Positions 1-11,215 of a DNA stretch of 64,000 nt are shown here, one piece after another. The DNA is taken from positions 1,409,501 to 1,473,500 of the forward strand of contig JAUIRK010000993.1 of the NCBI GenBank assembly GCA_030549495.1. The letters are read 5' to 3'. How positions within the stretch are numbered: the stretch's first letter is position 1; each line of letters begins with the position of its first letter. The translations under genes were made by a program, and so were the position numbers. A model generated the notes under the pieces. It saw only the letters and a program-made list of their open reading frames with translations. It was not told where the DNA came from and did not search any database. This DNA comes from Nectonema munidae (lineage: Eukaryota; Nematomorpha; Nectonematoida; Nectonematidae).

Positions 1-562
1 CTAAAAAGTGTTGTCGCTTCTTAGAAGCCTGCGTATCCTAAAAACACTTTTGTATATGATTTTTGCTATGCCCTTTTGAAATATGCTGGCTTCCCTTGCA
101 GCAGCTTTGATTTAAAACTCACCAGATTGATTTTTTGAAATGGCTTTTGTGTGTTTCCAGCATAAGTATGTAATCATAATAATACACAGTAGATTCAATA
201 TAATGCGGGAGGCGTCTTGGCTCGAGTTTTTATGGTCAATATATCGAAAATTTCTCTCATTTTGCTTCATAACACTTCTAGGTGTTTTGCGGGGATGAGA
301 TAAAATAAACGTTGATAAAACATTCAGGCTGAAATTATAACATGTGTTCGAGCAGATTCGTGTATATCAATAGACTTTAATAATTCTGCAATCAAATGGA
401 ATATAAGCAAGCATTGTAATTAGCCGGTTAAGAGCGGTCTTTCTCGATCGTACTAACATTTATTAAGACTAGACTGAACGCAGCCGTTGCGATAGAGGAC
501 TGAAAAGAACGAACCAGTGAACAGGCCTAAAGAGGTGTTCCCTATAAAGAGGCGGCATCGAT

Positions 563-1850
563 TTAACCCTTTCACGCACAATGGGACACCAGTGCCCATA
601 GAATAAAATCGTCTATTACCGTTGTCAAATGTCCCACTTCTGGAACATCAGAAAAAGTGAAATTTCAACGACGATTACCTTTGATTTTTTTCTATAAATC
701 TCATTTTTAAATAATTTGCTTTAAATGTTACATAAAAAAAAATTTTAGAAAGTTTTTTTTAAATTCCGTTTTAAAATGATAATTTAGGAACAAAATCATA
801 CCAACACAAAAATAAAGATAACAAACTTATTTAACTTTTTTTTATTTAGATTACTTTATTATTTTTAATATTGGAAAAAACATTTTAGAGCCTCTTTATT
901 TGAATGTTCCAGAAGTGGAACATTGGTAACCTACATTGCTAGAAATTCATTTTATTATAAAGTGCATTTTTCAATGATATAGGAAAACATGTTTGATGAA
1001 GTCTTTTATCACAGAAGTTACACCTTTTCTTTGTATTTTTTTTTGACAAATAGCACACCTTCCCGGTGTAGACTCCACCAAGTCTAATTCCTTTAGAATC
1101 TGATATCTTTAGGAACACTTTTGGTACTTGACGTATTTCTTTGGATTTTTTCAAACCAATCAAATGCAGTACACTATCTTTCCTAAAATCTAAGTGTGTT
1201 ACTTATTTCAAAGGGTCAAGTTCACATAACAATAACCAAGCAGAAACATCACTAATCCATTACTAAACAAGTTCCACCACCCTTTTTTGCTAGTGTGGTC
1301 TAGCTTGATAAAATCGTGTTCAAAATGTCCAACACCTATGACTTCGTTGAAATTCTTAATGATGTTCGGAAACTTTACAATACCGTGAAGTTTTACTCAA
1401 AGGAAGATGGGAACAAAAATTGAAAGCAATATTTACGATGGAATTGTTTTTCGAACATAAACTTTTCCATCGCATCTGTATTCGAGTTCTTCTTTTTTTT
1501 AACATTAGAGCATTTATTGATACTATTAACAAGGACCGTCCCAACATTTTAAAAGCTAACAAAGAAAATAACGAATAGGAAAAAAATTGTCCTTGATCTC
1601 ATGGCATTACCGATGAATTACGACTCGGTTACAGTGAATTAGCCAACCTTATTGACCGGTTAATAATCGCTTAATTTTTGATTGAAATGTCAGCCGAAGG
1701 ATAGCTCAAAACTATTCAAGAATGAGATCCTCTAAGCTACGACTAATCTTTCTGCCAACATCAAAATGTATTTGAGAAAAGAGAGATGGAGTAGAGAAAA
1801 TTTAAAAACTATATTATTTATAATTACCGTAAACACTCGCGTTTAATCAG
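563..1850 (-). mobile_element. piggyBac-type transposon remnant, 3' end with TTAA terminus
   Basis: The minus strand carries the broken C-terminal part of a piggyBac-like transposase. At 939-1163 a short open stretch contains a Cys/His-rich tail (RCNFCDKRLHQTCF) like the zinc-binding tail of piggyBac transposases. Around 1230-1310 the minus strand reads KKGWWNLFSNGL, matching the family's conserved R/K-x-W segment. Downstream, at 563-566, lies TTAA followed by CCCTTTCACG; TTAA plus a CCC-start is the usual piggyBac terminus, so the element very likely ends here. The body upstream of about 1300 has many stops. The 5' boundary is not visible and 1850 is only where recognisable sequence fades. 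Family-level confidence is moderate because the catalytic core is not readable. Confidence 0.5.
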
Positions 1851-3234
1851 CACTTTTTTTTACTAGAATTAATCCGCGAAAAAAAAGAGGGCGAGTTATC
1901 TACGTAAACAGAATTTAACCCGAGAAATACAAGTGTGTTAACATTAGGCAAAACGAATATAATATGCCACCAGCATATAGATTCATCCCTTGAAAACTAT
2001 TTCTTCATTTTTTTAAAAACTTACCGTATCAACTGCGTAGACAAAATATAGTATTAAAAATTTAGAATGAAATATAAACAAAATAAAACAAATTTCTGAA
2101 TATTTACCTTTTCAGTTTCTATGTTAAGATGGATTTTTTTAATTATATTTAAACTTTATGAAAGTTATTTGGCAATTTTAGTTCCTAAAAAACACAATAG
2201 TATATTCAATTAAAAAATATATTCAATGCGCGATGTTACAAGAAAGTTGGAAATTTTGGTCAGCAAACTGAGGATTGACGTTTATAAGATTGAGCCTTAT
2301 GGTTATTTATTTTCTTATTTTTATCAAAAATATTTACAACATATTAATTTCAAAGTATCCAAATAAAAAAAACATGGTTACTATAAAATATTGGTTGATA
2401 TAAAAATGTAAAACAAAATTTTCTTGATAGTTTTTGATATTCAAAAATTCATCGAATATTTTTTTCATATGTCTAAAATTTTATTATTATTTGTGTTTTA
2501 CCAAAAAATTGTCAAAAATTTGATCAAAAGCAAGAGAAGGGCTTTTCATGCATAACGCTTGGAAATAAATCCTGAGATCTAAAAATTTTAAACAAGACAT
2601 CGAAAAATTAAGAAACTTACAGGTAAATTTTCCAAAATTTTATAAATAAAAAAGTGTGTAACCAAAAGCGTATTGTAATCGTAGGTGTCGAAGAGCACAA
2701 TCTTGTTCAATTCCAACCTAAATGTATCGTAAAAGAGCCACAGAATGGTTGTAAACCTTAGTTTTTGCCTTCGGATGTAACAGCTGGAACCATTCAAAAT
2801 TCCATAATGGACAATGAGTTGGGGTGCGTGGCACACCATTTAGATTTCTGCTCTTGGCACGCAAACACTCACCAGAGGCATCAATCCACATATACATCAC
2901 CAAACACTGTTTTACAATGCAATAATCTGTTAACTCATATAAATGGATTTTCAATCACATTCGAGAAGTTGTATTTCATGGCATGAAACAGGTATTTCAT
3001 GGGTGAAAAATAGGATAAATTCTGGCAAGTCTTATGTCGGAGCTTAAATAAGCAGTTCAAGAGATAATTAAGTTCATTTCGGAAGAAGTCGTATCGTATC
3101 TAGGAAGGATTATTTTAACGTGCAAGATATTAGTTGATGTGGACATAATACATTAAAAGCTTTCCCTGTCAGTCTTGAATGTAGAGAGATGTGAAAAAAT
3201 GGATATTAAAATAAAGTGTTCAGCATAACAGTCT
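1851..3234. other. AT-rich stretch, no gene recognised
   Basis: No domain, exon chain or repeat that I can name lies here. The small open frames at 2588-2986 overlap on both strands and match no family I recognise. Confidence 0.4.
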
Positions 3235-3240
3235 TTTATT
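3235..3240 (-). terminator. poly(A) signal of Tim17
   Basis: AATAAA on the minus strand, about 73 bases beyond the Tim17 stop codon. It is the first canonical signal after the stop. Confidence 0.6.
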
Positions 3241-3312
3241 AAAAATATGAGATAAATAGCTCCTATTTTACATAAACAAAGTATACAACGAATGATGAAG
3301 AGGCAGTCGTCA

Positions 3313-6300
3313 TTATTCAGACGGTAGATTAGGCGTAGAAGGCTGCTTGAAATAATTTGAAAAGGGAAGAGGCGGTAATGAAGATGTTGGTGGCATTTCG
3401 GATTGTGGACTCACTGAAAGAGAAAAGTTTAGGGGTAAAATAGAGGATTACGAGTAAAAATTTTGGTACTTGGCTTGAATTGTTCTGCTGAAAATCGATT
3501 GAGCATTATTGCACTGCCCTCAATTACCGCAAGGATAAGTCCACCTAAATTATTAATAATTAAGAGATATATTTAACTTAATTTATAATTTAAAGATAAA
3601 TCTAATAATTTTCCAATATATAACAGGCATAATAATACTGAAAGTCTTCAATTTCTTACTTAGTATTCTATGAGGACCACGTGATTCAATGCTGTTAATT
3701 TATATACAAAAAATATTGGTAAGGTACTCCCCGTTTCACGACGGTAATTCGGACCAACGACGCCGTCGTTAAGCGAAATTGTCGTTAAACGAATGTGTAT
3801 TAACTGTACTCAATGTACATCAATATCTTTATTTTCGTTTGTAAAATAAAAAGGTAAAACAAAAGAAACGCGAATGACAAAATATTGTTTTATTAACAAA
3901 AGGTTTATGAAACAGATGCAAAATAAAATTTAATTATAAACAGATTGCAAAATAAAATTTTAATTATCATGACCAAAACCTTCAAATATGGATTCGTCTT
4001 CATCACCTGATTCAAAGAGGCTACAAGGATCATCAGGGTTTTCGTCGTCCGACACTATAACAGCTGATGTTCCGGGTACGGGAGAGGCTACTTGGAGTTT
4101 TTCGTATAAATCTCAATATAGAGGACTGTTGTTTGCTTTTTTTTCTTATCATAAATTTCACGATAACACCTGAGTCCCTCGTTCATATATCTTTTAAATT
4201 TTGAATAACGTTCTGTGTTGGGGTCTATAGCCTCAAATAGAGAAAACACTTCATTCATTTTAGCAAAAGCTTGTGCCAAATCTTTAACAGTAAACTTCTT
4301 CTCCATGGGTACTACGTCATCTGTTTCTTCGATCTCTTCTCTATTTTCCCGCTCCTGTAACTCTATTAATTCTTCATCAGTCAACTCATTTTCGACAAAG
4401 TTTACTACACTCTCCACATCTTGAGCTTCCACTTCCAATTGCAAATCGCGAGCATAATTAACAGTTAACCGATTTATCCTTTCTAAGTTTTCATCTCGAT
4501 CAAATCCTTTAAATTTATCAACAAATCTTTTTAAACACTTTTTTCATATTCCTTTCACACATTTTTCTGTCACTTCCTGCCAAGATGCGTCGATGTTCTT
4601 GATACGATGCAGGAGATTGTAATTTTTCCAAAAATCACGAAGACCCATTGCACCATTCTCTGTTGCAGCTACGGCCTTTGCAAAAGAATTACGCAGGTCC
4701 CTTCCTAGCAGGTTTTTGAAGGGAATATTTTTTTCCAGGCAATATTGTCTGGCTTCTGGTCCGAAGCAGTTCGAAAACCAGTCCTCGAATAATGCTTGGG
4801 TCATCCATGCCCTTTTACGTGATCGATAATAAAGTGGCAGCAAGTGCTTGCTTACATTCTTTAAAGCCCTTGGATTTTCGGGCCGGTATATAAAAAGAGT
4901 TTTAATTTATGCCCCGCAACATTTCCCCCTAAAAGCAACGTCAAACGATCCTTGTATGCTTTATACCCTGGCATAGCTGCAGCCTCTCTGTGCAAATATG
5001 TCCTTTCTGGCATCTTTTTCCAGTATAATCCAGTCTCGTCAACGTTGAAAATTTGTTCCGGTAAATAGCCTCCCTCCTCTATAATTTTGTCTAAAACATT
5101 AATGTATACCTCTGTATCCGCACTTGCTATTTCACCAGAAACAGGACGATTGTGCAAATTGAATCGCCGACGAAATCGATGGAACCATCCATGGCTTGCA
5201 GTGAATGTTTCTTGACATCCTTCCTCACGTGACTTGAGAGTCTCGAAAATGCTGCGCGCTTCAGCTTGAATTAAAAGTAGGCTAACTGGAATTCTCTTAC
5301 TTATTTGATCACCAATCCAAAGGGACAACAATTTCTCCATTTCATGAACTAGGCCTTTTCTCTGCCTTGTTAAGCATTAGCGATAGCTTGCGCTTTCTTT
5401 CCGCTTTCATATTGATTAATGATCGAAATTTTTATATCTATATCTATTGCTTTTTCTGCTTCTTTGCGGATAATCCTCCAGGAGTGTATTTGTACGTTTT
5501 GGAGACATTGTAGCATAAACCAAAATAGACAACAAGTATCGCGATGGGATGCAAGGTAAAAACTAACGTGGCAAGAAACGTTTACCTTAAAATTCAAAAT
5601 TACAATGAAGATTGTTAATATGAAAATTCAAATTACCACGACATTTATATGGATAAAACCTAATGGCCATTAACTTAAATATATTAAGTATATTAAGCTA
5701 GTTACAGCAGAGACAGATGCTGGCAGTGTTACCATACGTACGATATATATCGTACATGTGCGATAATTTCATATCATGAGATAGATAGTTCATATTCTTA
5801 GGTTTAGCATTTTGAGCCTCTCCTTTCCAAGGACGAATATCATCTCGCGTCATAGCTCCGAAAAAAAATATGATAAACGAATACTGGGTCAGTCGGAAGG
5901 CCCGTCGTTATTCCGAGTATGTCGTTAAACGGGGAGTACCTGTAGTTTTATCCTTTCTCATCTGCTCAGATAGAGTCTGTCGGCGTGTGGTCTTAAATTA
6001 TTATTTCTTTCTCCCAGGAACTGATATTTATTTTAAAGCAAAAATATATTTTGCAGATTCTGATGCTTTTTACACAAATCGGAGCATTCAATATTAATAA
6101 ATTTGTTAAACTTTAATTTTAATTTTTAAGACCGATTTTTTACCCCTTTGATGCAGGGTAAACCCATGAAATAAAAATCTTCAGGTTTAGCATTTTTATA
6201 TTTTTTTCAAAAAGAAAAGCAGGCGACTAATTTTCGAAAATCAATGCCTGAAAGGGCTAAGGCAAACGTTTTTAAGACTAATCCTCTGCTTTCTTTTTGA

Positions 6301-7901
6301 ATGGAATTATATTTAACCCATTAAGTACCAAGAAATCAGACGATATTTTAAAAAAAAACGCAGACGATTTATATTCAAAGTCATTGAAAAAAGCAGACGA
6401 AGATGAAATTACTTATGTTCCCAAATGAGAACATTGGGGCTTAATGGGTTAAAGCGGATATTTTTATTTCTTGGGACACTGGTCCTTAAAGGGTTAAAGC
6501 AGACCATTTTCATTCATTGGAGACCAATGTCTAATTTTGCCATAAGAGGGTAGATAAAAAAATACAGATAAATCTATAATCCATATTTAAATTGGTAGTC
6601 GCAACACAAGGCTAATAATAGAGCATACCAAAAATAGCAGCCCCAAACATTGCGGCAGGGCCATTTCTGGCGGTCAGTAAAGCGCTAGCCAAAGCTCCAC
6701 TACTGATTGAATTCCAGGGATCTTCTTTCTTCCTTATGTGTGTGATGGTGCAATCGCAACAAGAAAAGCACGCTCCCCAAGCAGCAAAAGAACCTGCACA
6801 CATGAAAACGAAACTTAACGTCATGTTGCGTAAATGTGAATGCTAAACATTACCTCCAATGATCGGTGCTCTTTCGCTAATGGCATGCATACTTCCAATA
6901 AAGCGGCGGTGAAAGCCCTAAATGCAAAAATTAATGCTAAGATAATTTTATTAAACTTTAAATCATTGTCTCTGATACCGCTACCTTATTGCTCTTCGTT
7001 CCTAATGCAAGAACTACAAAAGAACAAAACTTATTTTCCTTTTTTGCTCCCAAAATTTGGAATGTCCTACCGATTGAAATGAGGTGAAGCGAATACATCC
7101 ATTTTTAAAAACATACTTTTTTAATATGATGAATTCACCTCTATCATGAAATAAAAATTAACAAATTTTGCGTTACTGTACAGTCTTCGATAAGCAGTAG
7201 TGACGCGTTTATAAATAATAAATCTTATAAAGAGATGCAGCAAATTTTTTTTACAATGAACAAGTTTCTTCTGAAGCTTATTTACTAAATCTGGCACTTC
7301 AAGGTTTGACAGCTGTCAAAAAACAGTTAATTTCTTTTCTACAGTATAATTACTTTGTACCTTTTTACAGCCTCAACAAGCCGGTAAAAAATTTTAAAAA
7401 TTATATTGGAAATAAGTGTCTGTATAGAGGCAGGTGTGTTACATAAAATCAATTCTTAGGATCTGATCAAAGACTTCACAGTTAAAAAATCAGAAGGAAT
7501 CTTTTCAAACGTAAATGAAAGTAAGCAAAAAACATTCTCTTCTTTTTTAATGTTAGTTTTCTTTAATTTTGATGAATAAAATTTTGTGTGGTCCATTATT
7601 TTAATTACTTAATACGGAGCACGAAAGTCTTAAGTGCTTAGGGCCTCTAAGAGGTTTAATCCAGGCCTGGGTGAACCACATAATGCCATAGATTATTATC
7701 TGTGATTTTAAAAACGAAGGGATTCCATCCTTCCATTTCAAAACAAAATTGAAAATGGTGAAAAAACTTGCATAGAGTAAAAGAAAGCATGATTAAAATA
7801 CTGAAGGAGCATTTCGGAAACCTTTTATGCCTTGAAACAAACTTCCTCCTATGGCACCGATGGAAAATGCACTTCCACAATCATCAACAATGCGCCACGG
7901 G
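3313..7901 (-). CDS. Tim17: Tim17, mitochondrial import inner membrane translocase subunit (exons a-e; first exon not found)
   Basis: Tim17 is a core subunit of the TIM23 complex, which moves presequence proteins across and into the mitochondrial inner membrane. Five minus-strand exons read on without a break: a 7802-7901 ([19 protein letters not shown]), b 6854-6917 ([10 protein letters not shown]), c 6629-6793 ([19 protein letters not shown], then TARNGPAAM), d 3470-3544 ([20 protein letters not shown]) and e 3313-3413 (Pro/Ser-rich tail ending NLPSE). All junctions are GT-AG and keep phase (0,1,1,1). These are the diagnostic Tim17 blocks in order, and the joined product of about 166 residues plus a short missing start fits the family's roughly 170. 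Exon a begins one base into a codon, so an upstream exon coding the first eight or nine residues is expected; I could not find it. The 3.1-kb c-d intron holds a Tigger element and a MITE. Splicing is inferred, but the protein match is very strong. Confidence 0.92.
3722..5942 (-). mobile_element. Tigger/pogo DNA transposon inserted in a Tim17 intron
   Basis: The ends are inverted copies of AGGTACTCCCCGTTT(C/A)ACGAC, with a TA duplication at 3720-3721 and 5943-5944. The right end has an extra C (CAGG), as in typical Tigger termini. The 2.2-kb element sits between Tim17 exons d and c, and its transposase lies on the same strand as Tim17. The inverted repeats and TA target site, together with the transposase inside, make the family and limits clear. 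Confidence 0.9.
4088..5597 (-). pseudogene. Tigger transposase, broken and internally deleted
   Basis: Minus-strand pieces in order: the start of a Psq-type helix-turn-helix ([18 protein letters not shown], about 5370-5440), a CENPB-type DNA-binding and early DDE part ([10 protein letters not shown], then [10 protein letters not shown] with the first catalytic Asp, 4861-5340), a later block (4544-4843) and an acidic C-terminal part (4088-4444). The HTH is cut short. The segment that should hold the second and third catalytic Asp (the LLDNAPGH and TTSLIQPMDQG region) is absent between FKNLL and GRDLRNSF near 4710. Stops and frame changes separate the pieces. The product cannot be an active transposase. 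Confidence 0.85.
6313..6452. mobile_element. Short TTAA MITE, piggyBac-like (about 132 bp plus target sites)
   Basis: TTAA at 6313-6316 and 6449-6452 brackets inverted ends CCCATTAAG and CTTAATGGG. The interior contains the CAGACGA words also seen in the copies near 16.96 and 45.97 kb. It is non-coding and lies in the Tim17 c-d intron. The TTAA target and CCC start point to mobilisation by a piggyBac-type transposase. A related terminus (GGTCCTTAAAGGGTTAAA) lies about 30 bases to the right. Confidence 0.7.
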
Positions 7902-8280
7902 CTAAAATCGGTTTCAATAATGTTTTAAAATGAAAAATATATAAAGTTAAAAATAAGGATTAAGCATAAACCGCAATTCGTATAACGGATAAGGACAACT
8001 CCAGAATTTTTCCAGGATGTACTCTGTTTAAAATTCAGCAAAAATGTTTTTCAGATTGAATTTATTACATAAAAAGATTTTCTAGACTCCAACTATTAGG
8101 GTTGGGTTGCCAGAGGTAAAATATCCGAAGTCTTGTACTTTAGAAAATCCCACTGCAAGGATTCAAAAACTTAATAAAGTCAACACCAACTCTTCGCTTC
8201 CGACTTCGACTAAATGAAGGACACTGCATATGCTTACAAAAATAAAACTATTTTTTCCTTTATTTAAAATACTTAAAAAA

Positions 8281-8934
8281 TTATTTTTTAATACATAAAA
8301 AAACAGACTCCGTCTCCTTAATTCCACTGGTTAGAACCTTCAAGAGAGGATTGAAGCGCTTTGCTTCGACACGACTGCGACTAACACCAGTCGCAAAGGC
8401 GGTGTTTGTTTGCGCCTGCAGCAGATCCTTAGACGTGTCTCTTGAGTCTAGCTTGTAGACATCATGTTTTGGAGCTTCTACTAAAAGCGGTCTTTTCTTC
8501 ATTGGTTCCAAAGGTGTCACGTCCCTTATACCACACTTTTTCAACAATTCAAAGAGTTTTGGCCTTCTGAGGATAAAACAAACGATCAAACAGCCGAAGA
8601 TGCAATTCGAGTTACAACGTGGGCTACCGATGTCCTCAATTTTTGCCAAAGTCAGCTGAAATTGTTCGTCGCAAACATGAAGGCAACTGACGGATCCGAA
8701 GAGAATTCTCCCCGTCCTAGGGCTCTTCCTAATGGAATAAAAGACAAGACAGTGACCTCCTTTGTAACTAAAAAATACCAAGAAATTCTTTGAACTCATG
8801 AATATCAACACACGTTTTTTTTTCACGAGATCCGGTAAAATTGAAGGATAACCCTTCTTATCAAGCGGGACTCCAACGAGTAGAGAGACTGGTTGTGACC
8901 AACGATACAGCGAAGCGTGGAGTGGTTCTGGAAT
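8281..8934 (-). CDS. Unresolved open frame, possibly a last exon (unknown product)
   Basis: The minus strand is open from about 8934 to a stop at 8281, and AATAAA follows within about 25 bases (near 8260), as expected of a final exon. The frame has higher GC than its surroundings. A possible 59-base GT-AG intron (GTGAAAAA to TTTTTTAG) lies at about 8767-8827. No known domain was recognised; a hydrophobic stretch (about 8570-8620) is followed by a basic, Lys/Arg-rich tail. The plus strand is also open over much of this block, so strand choice is uncertain, and this frame may be a shadow. Confidence 0.25.
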   Translation of the reverse strand: MPEPLHASLYRWSQPVSLLVGVPLDKKGYPSILPDLVKKKRVLIFMSSKNFLVFFSYKGGHCLVFYSIRKSPRTGRILFGSVSCLHVCDEQFQLTLAKIEDIGSPRCNSNCIFGCLIVCFILRRPKLFELLKKCGIRDVTPLEPMKKRPLLVEAPKHDVYKLDSRDTSKDLLQAQTNTAFATGVSRSRVEAKRFNPLLKVLTSGIKETESVFLCIKK

Positions 8935-9056
8935 TCACAAAGAGTGGGCGGACCAAGGCAGAAGACCGACTTCAGCTTCTTCTTCATGTAGTCGAAGCCC
9001 ACCGAAAAGAATTCTCAAGTCGGACCAAATCCTGCCTTATGAAAAAGATGAAATGA
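8841..9056 (+). CDS. C-terminal fragment resembling a multi-copy arthropod protein of unknown function
   Basis: This 71-residue plus-strand reading contains RLVVTNDTAKRGVVLEFTKS and LLLHVVEAHRKEF. From memory these resemble the C-terminal VVND-x-AERGV and QVVE-x-HRK signature of uncharacterised multi-copy arthropod proteins. That is recollection, not a search result. No ATG starts it, so it would be a terminal exon or a broken copy; AATAAA follows near 9133. The upstream plus-strand stretch (about 8551-8793) is also open in another frame. The fragment overlaps the minus-strand frame by a few dozen bases. Confidence 0.35.
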   Translation: MKDNPSYQAGLQRVERLVVTNDTAKRGVVLEFTKSGRTKAEDRLQLLLHVVEAHRKEFSSRTKSCLMKKMK

Positions 9057-9194
9057 ATTGCGCGACATTATACCATTGACCGATGCTCTTCAAATTTTTT
9101 ATATTTGATTTTTTATTAAAAAAGAACAAAATAAAAGGTCGCTTACAATTATCAGTTGATTAAAATTTTTCCCCTATAATTGAGAAACACCCTA

Positions 9195-9525
9195 GTATAT
9201 ATGTATAAAAAACTTTTTATAAGAATAATCGGTTTGACTGATTTTCATTAAAAAAAAAGATCAGTAAACACACCGTACTTGAAAATGGGTATATATGAGT
9301 AAAAAACTTTATATAATTATTTGGATAAAATATTTCTTTTGAGATAAATCAATTTTTTGAAAGGTTTGATTGATTTTCATTAAAAATGAATATCACCACT
9401 AAATTCAACATGCTTAAAAATGGGTTAATATATGTAAAAAACTTTATATAATTACTTATATAAAAAGTTTCTTTTTAAAAATAAATTTTTTGAAAATGGG
9501 TATAATGTGTAAAAAACAGACTTAG
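9195..9525. repeat. Degenerate tandem repeat, unit about 133 bp
   Basis: The phrases AAATGGGTATATATGAGTAA and ACTTTATATAATTA recur at about 9286 and 9418, with a partial third unit near 9500 and a weaker one near 9200. Each unit also contains GATTGATTTTCATTAAAAA. It is non-coding and AT-rich. Confidence 0.6.
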
Positions 9526-9829
9526 TATCACAAACACACTAGGATAGCCATGATGAAATTAGTCAAGATACTTATACTTTTAATATGAGCATTCAAGCAA
9601 TCAATTAGTCATTTTGATTGATTTATATTAATTTTGTTTTTTTCTACACGATTGTATATACCTACAAAGATGAAATGGTCATTTTGACATTTTACAATGT
9701 GATTAATACTTATCTTTTTTTGCTATTATCCATACACCAATCTATATCATCTATATTCTATACCCATCAGAAAGAGTAGCTGTTAAAAATGCTTTGTTGT
9801 TTTTTCAAAGTATTGAAGAGTAGAATTCT

Positions 9830-10570
9830 ATATCAGAATTTTTTCAAATAAAAGTGATGGAGAAAACGACAATGATTTTTAAAGTTTCGATCGTTTTATT
9901 GCTTTGATGGGTAGAGATGGGACAATCTGGTCTGCGTCACCATATTTCAACCTGCAAGGAAGATTACAACAACAAAAGATTTTCAAAGTTAAAAAGGTTT
10001 CTGCTTTTCGTTCTTTTATATCTGAAAATATGATTCGTCACATTCAAGAATGTACAAATTTAGAAACAGTAAAATCCGAGAAAGAATGGAATCTTGACCT
10101 GCATAAAATAGATAAATTCATAGCTTTGACTTTGTTACGTGGTGTTATTGGAGGTAAAAATTTTCCTATTAAATTTTTTTAGTCAAAAAAATGGGGAGTT
10201 CAGCATTTCAAGCAAACAATGTCATAAGATTGCTTTGAAAAAATTATGAGATTTTTAAGATTTGATATAAAAAGTGAGAGAAAAGAAAGGCTTCAAAAGG
10301 ATAAGTTTGCTCTCTTCTCCAACATATGGAACATATTTATAGAAAATTGTATCAAGTCTTACGTGCCTGATTGTAACCTTACTATTAACGAGCAGCTTTT
10401 CCCAAACAAAGCAAGATGTCCCTTTACTCATTATTTAACGAATAAACAGGACAAATTTGGCATAAAATTTTGGTTGTTTGTGGAAGTAAATTCAAAATAC
10501 ATGTACAAAGGCTTCCCATATCTAGGAAAAAACGAAAACCGCAATCATATAAAGCTTGGTTGTTGTTAAC
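9830..10570 (+). pseudogene. piggyBac transposase fragment, broken
   Basis: Two plus-strand pieces carry piggyBac signatures. The first (9904-10182) has GRDGTIW and a following N-terminal block. The second (10246-10569) has MRFLRFDIKS, DKFALFSNIW, TINEQLFPNKARCPFTHYL and NKQDKFGIKFW, then GFPYLGK. This is the conserved start of the DDE core (the INEQL Asp position of the family reads as Asn here). Stops lie upstream and between the pieces, and the C-terminal half is missing; homology stops just before the hAT remnant at 10617. No terminal repeats were found, so only a coding relic is supported. Confidence 0.8.
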
Positions 10571-10616
10571 AAATTGTTAGAGCAAAGTCAACTTTATAAC
10601 AAAGGTTATAAAAATA

Positions 10617-11215
10617 TAGCAAATTTTACTAAACTAGAACTCAAATTTGAAAAATATAAATTTAAGCTTTAACAAAAATTTTAAGTTATTTTTATCTTAT
10701 TTTGGGTAATAGTTTAATAAAAAGCAAAAATTAACTTTTTATCATAAAACTTAGAGTATCATGATAATATATCAAAAAATTATAAGTTTATTATAAGAAA
10801 GTAACTAGATTAAGAACTAAAACGATTAAGGAGCCTCATCCGTCTAGGACACTTTTTAGCATACATAAAAATAATGGTGTCAATATACAATCGAATGTCT
10901 TTGTGAACAAAAAGAAGAATGAGAGCATTAAAACGATCCTCATTCATTGAACTGCAATGTGAATTGCTGTGGTAAAACTTGATGTGTTTAAACAAAAATA
11001 GGATAATATAAAAGTAATAGGTGTCACACTTAACTACGATTGAAACATAAAAATTTTTTAGAGCTTCTCACTAAAAATTGAATCAAAAAAACGAGATGCA
11101 GAAATCATCATATTTGAGTTATAAGAAAAGAATTAGATCAAGAAAAATTTTCAAGCAAATGGCAATGCAATTTTAGGGGGGCGTACGCCGGTTCCGGTCC
11201 CTTTAAATCCGGCAG
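10617..11215 (-). mobile_element. hAT element remnant with transposase C-terminal domain
   Basis: This is an inverted relative of 53935-54536. On the minus strand it begins with CACTGCCGGATTTAAAG and a GC-rich GCGTACGCC motif near 11215. It then has about 190 bases encoding a hAT C-terminal dimerisation segment (SSMNEDRFNALILLFVHKDI, then MYAKKCPRRMRLLN) at 10810-10995, and an AT-rich tail to about 10617. The catalytic region is missing. Both copies share the same internal gap, so they look like copies of one internally deleted element. Confidence 0.7.
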
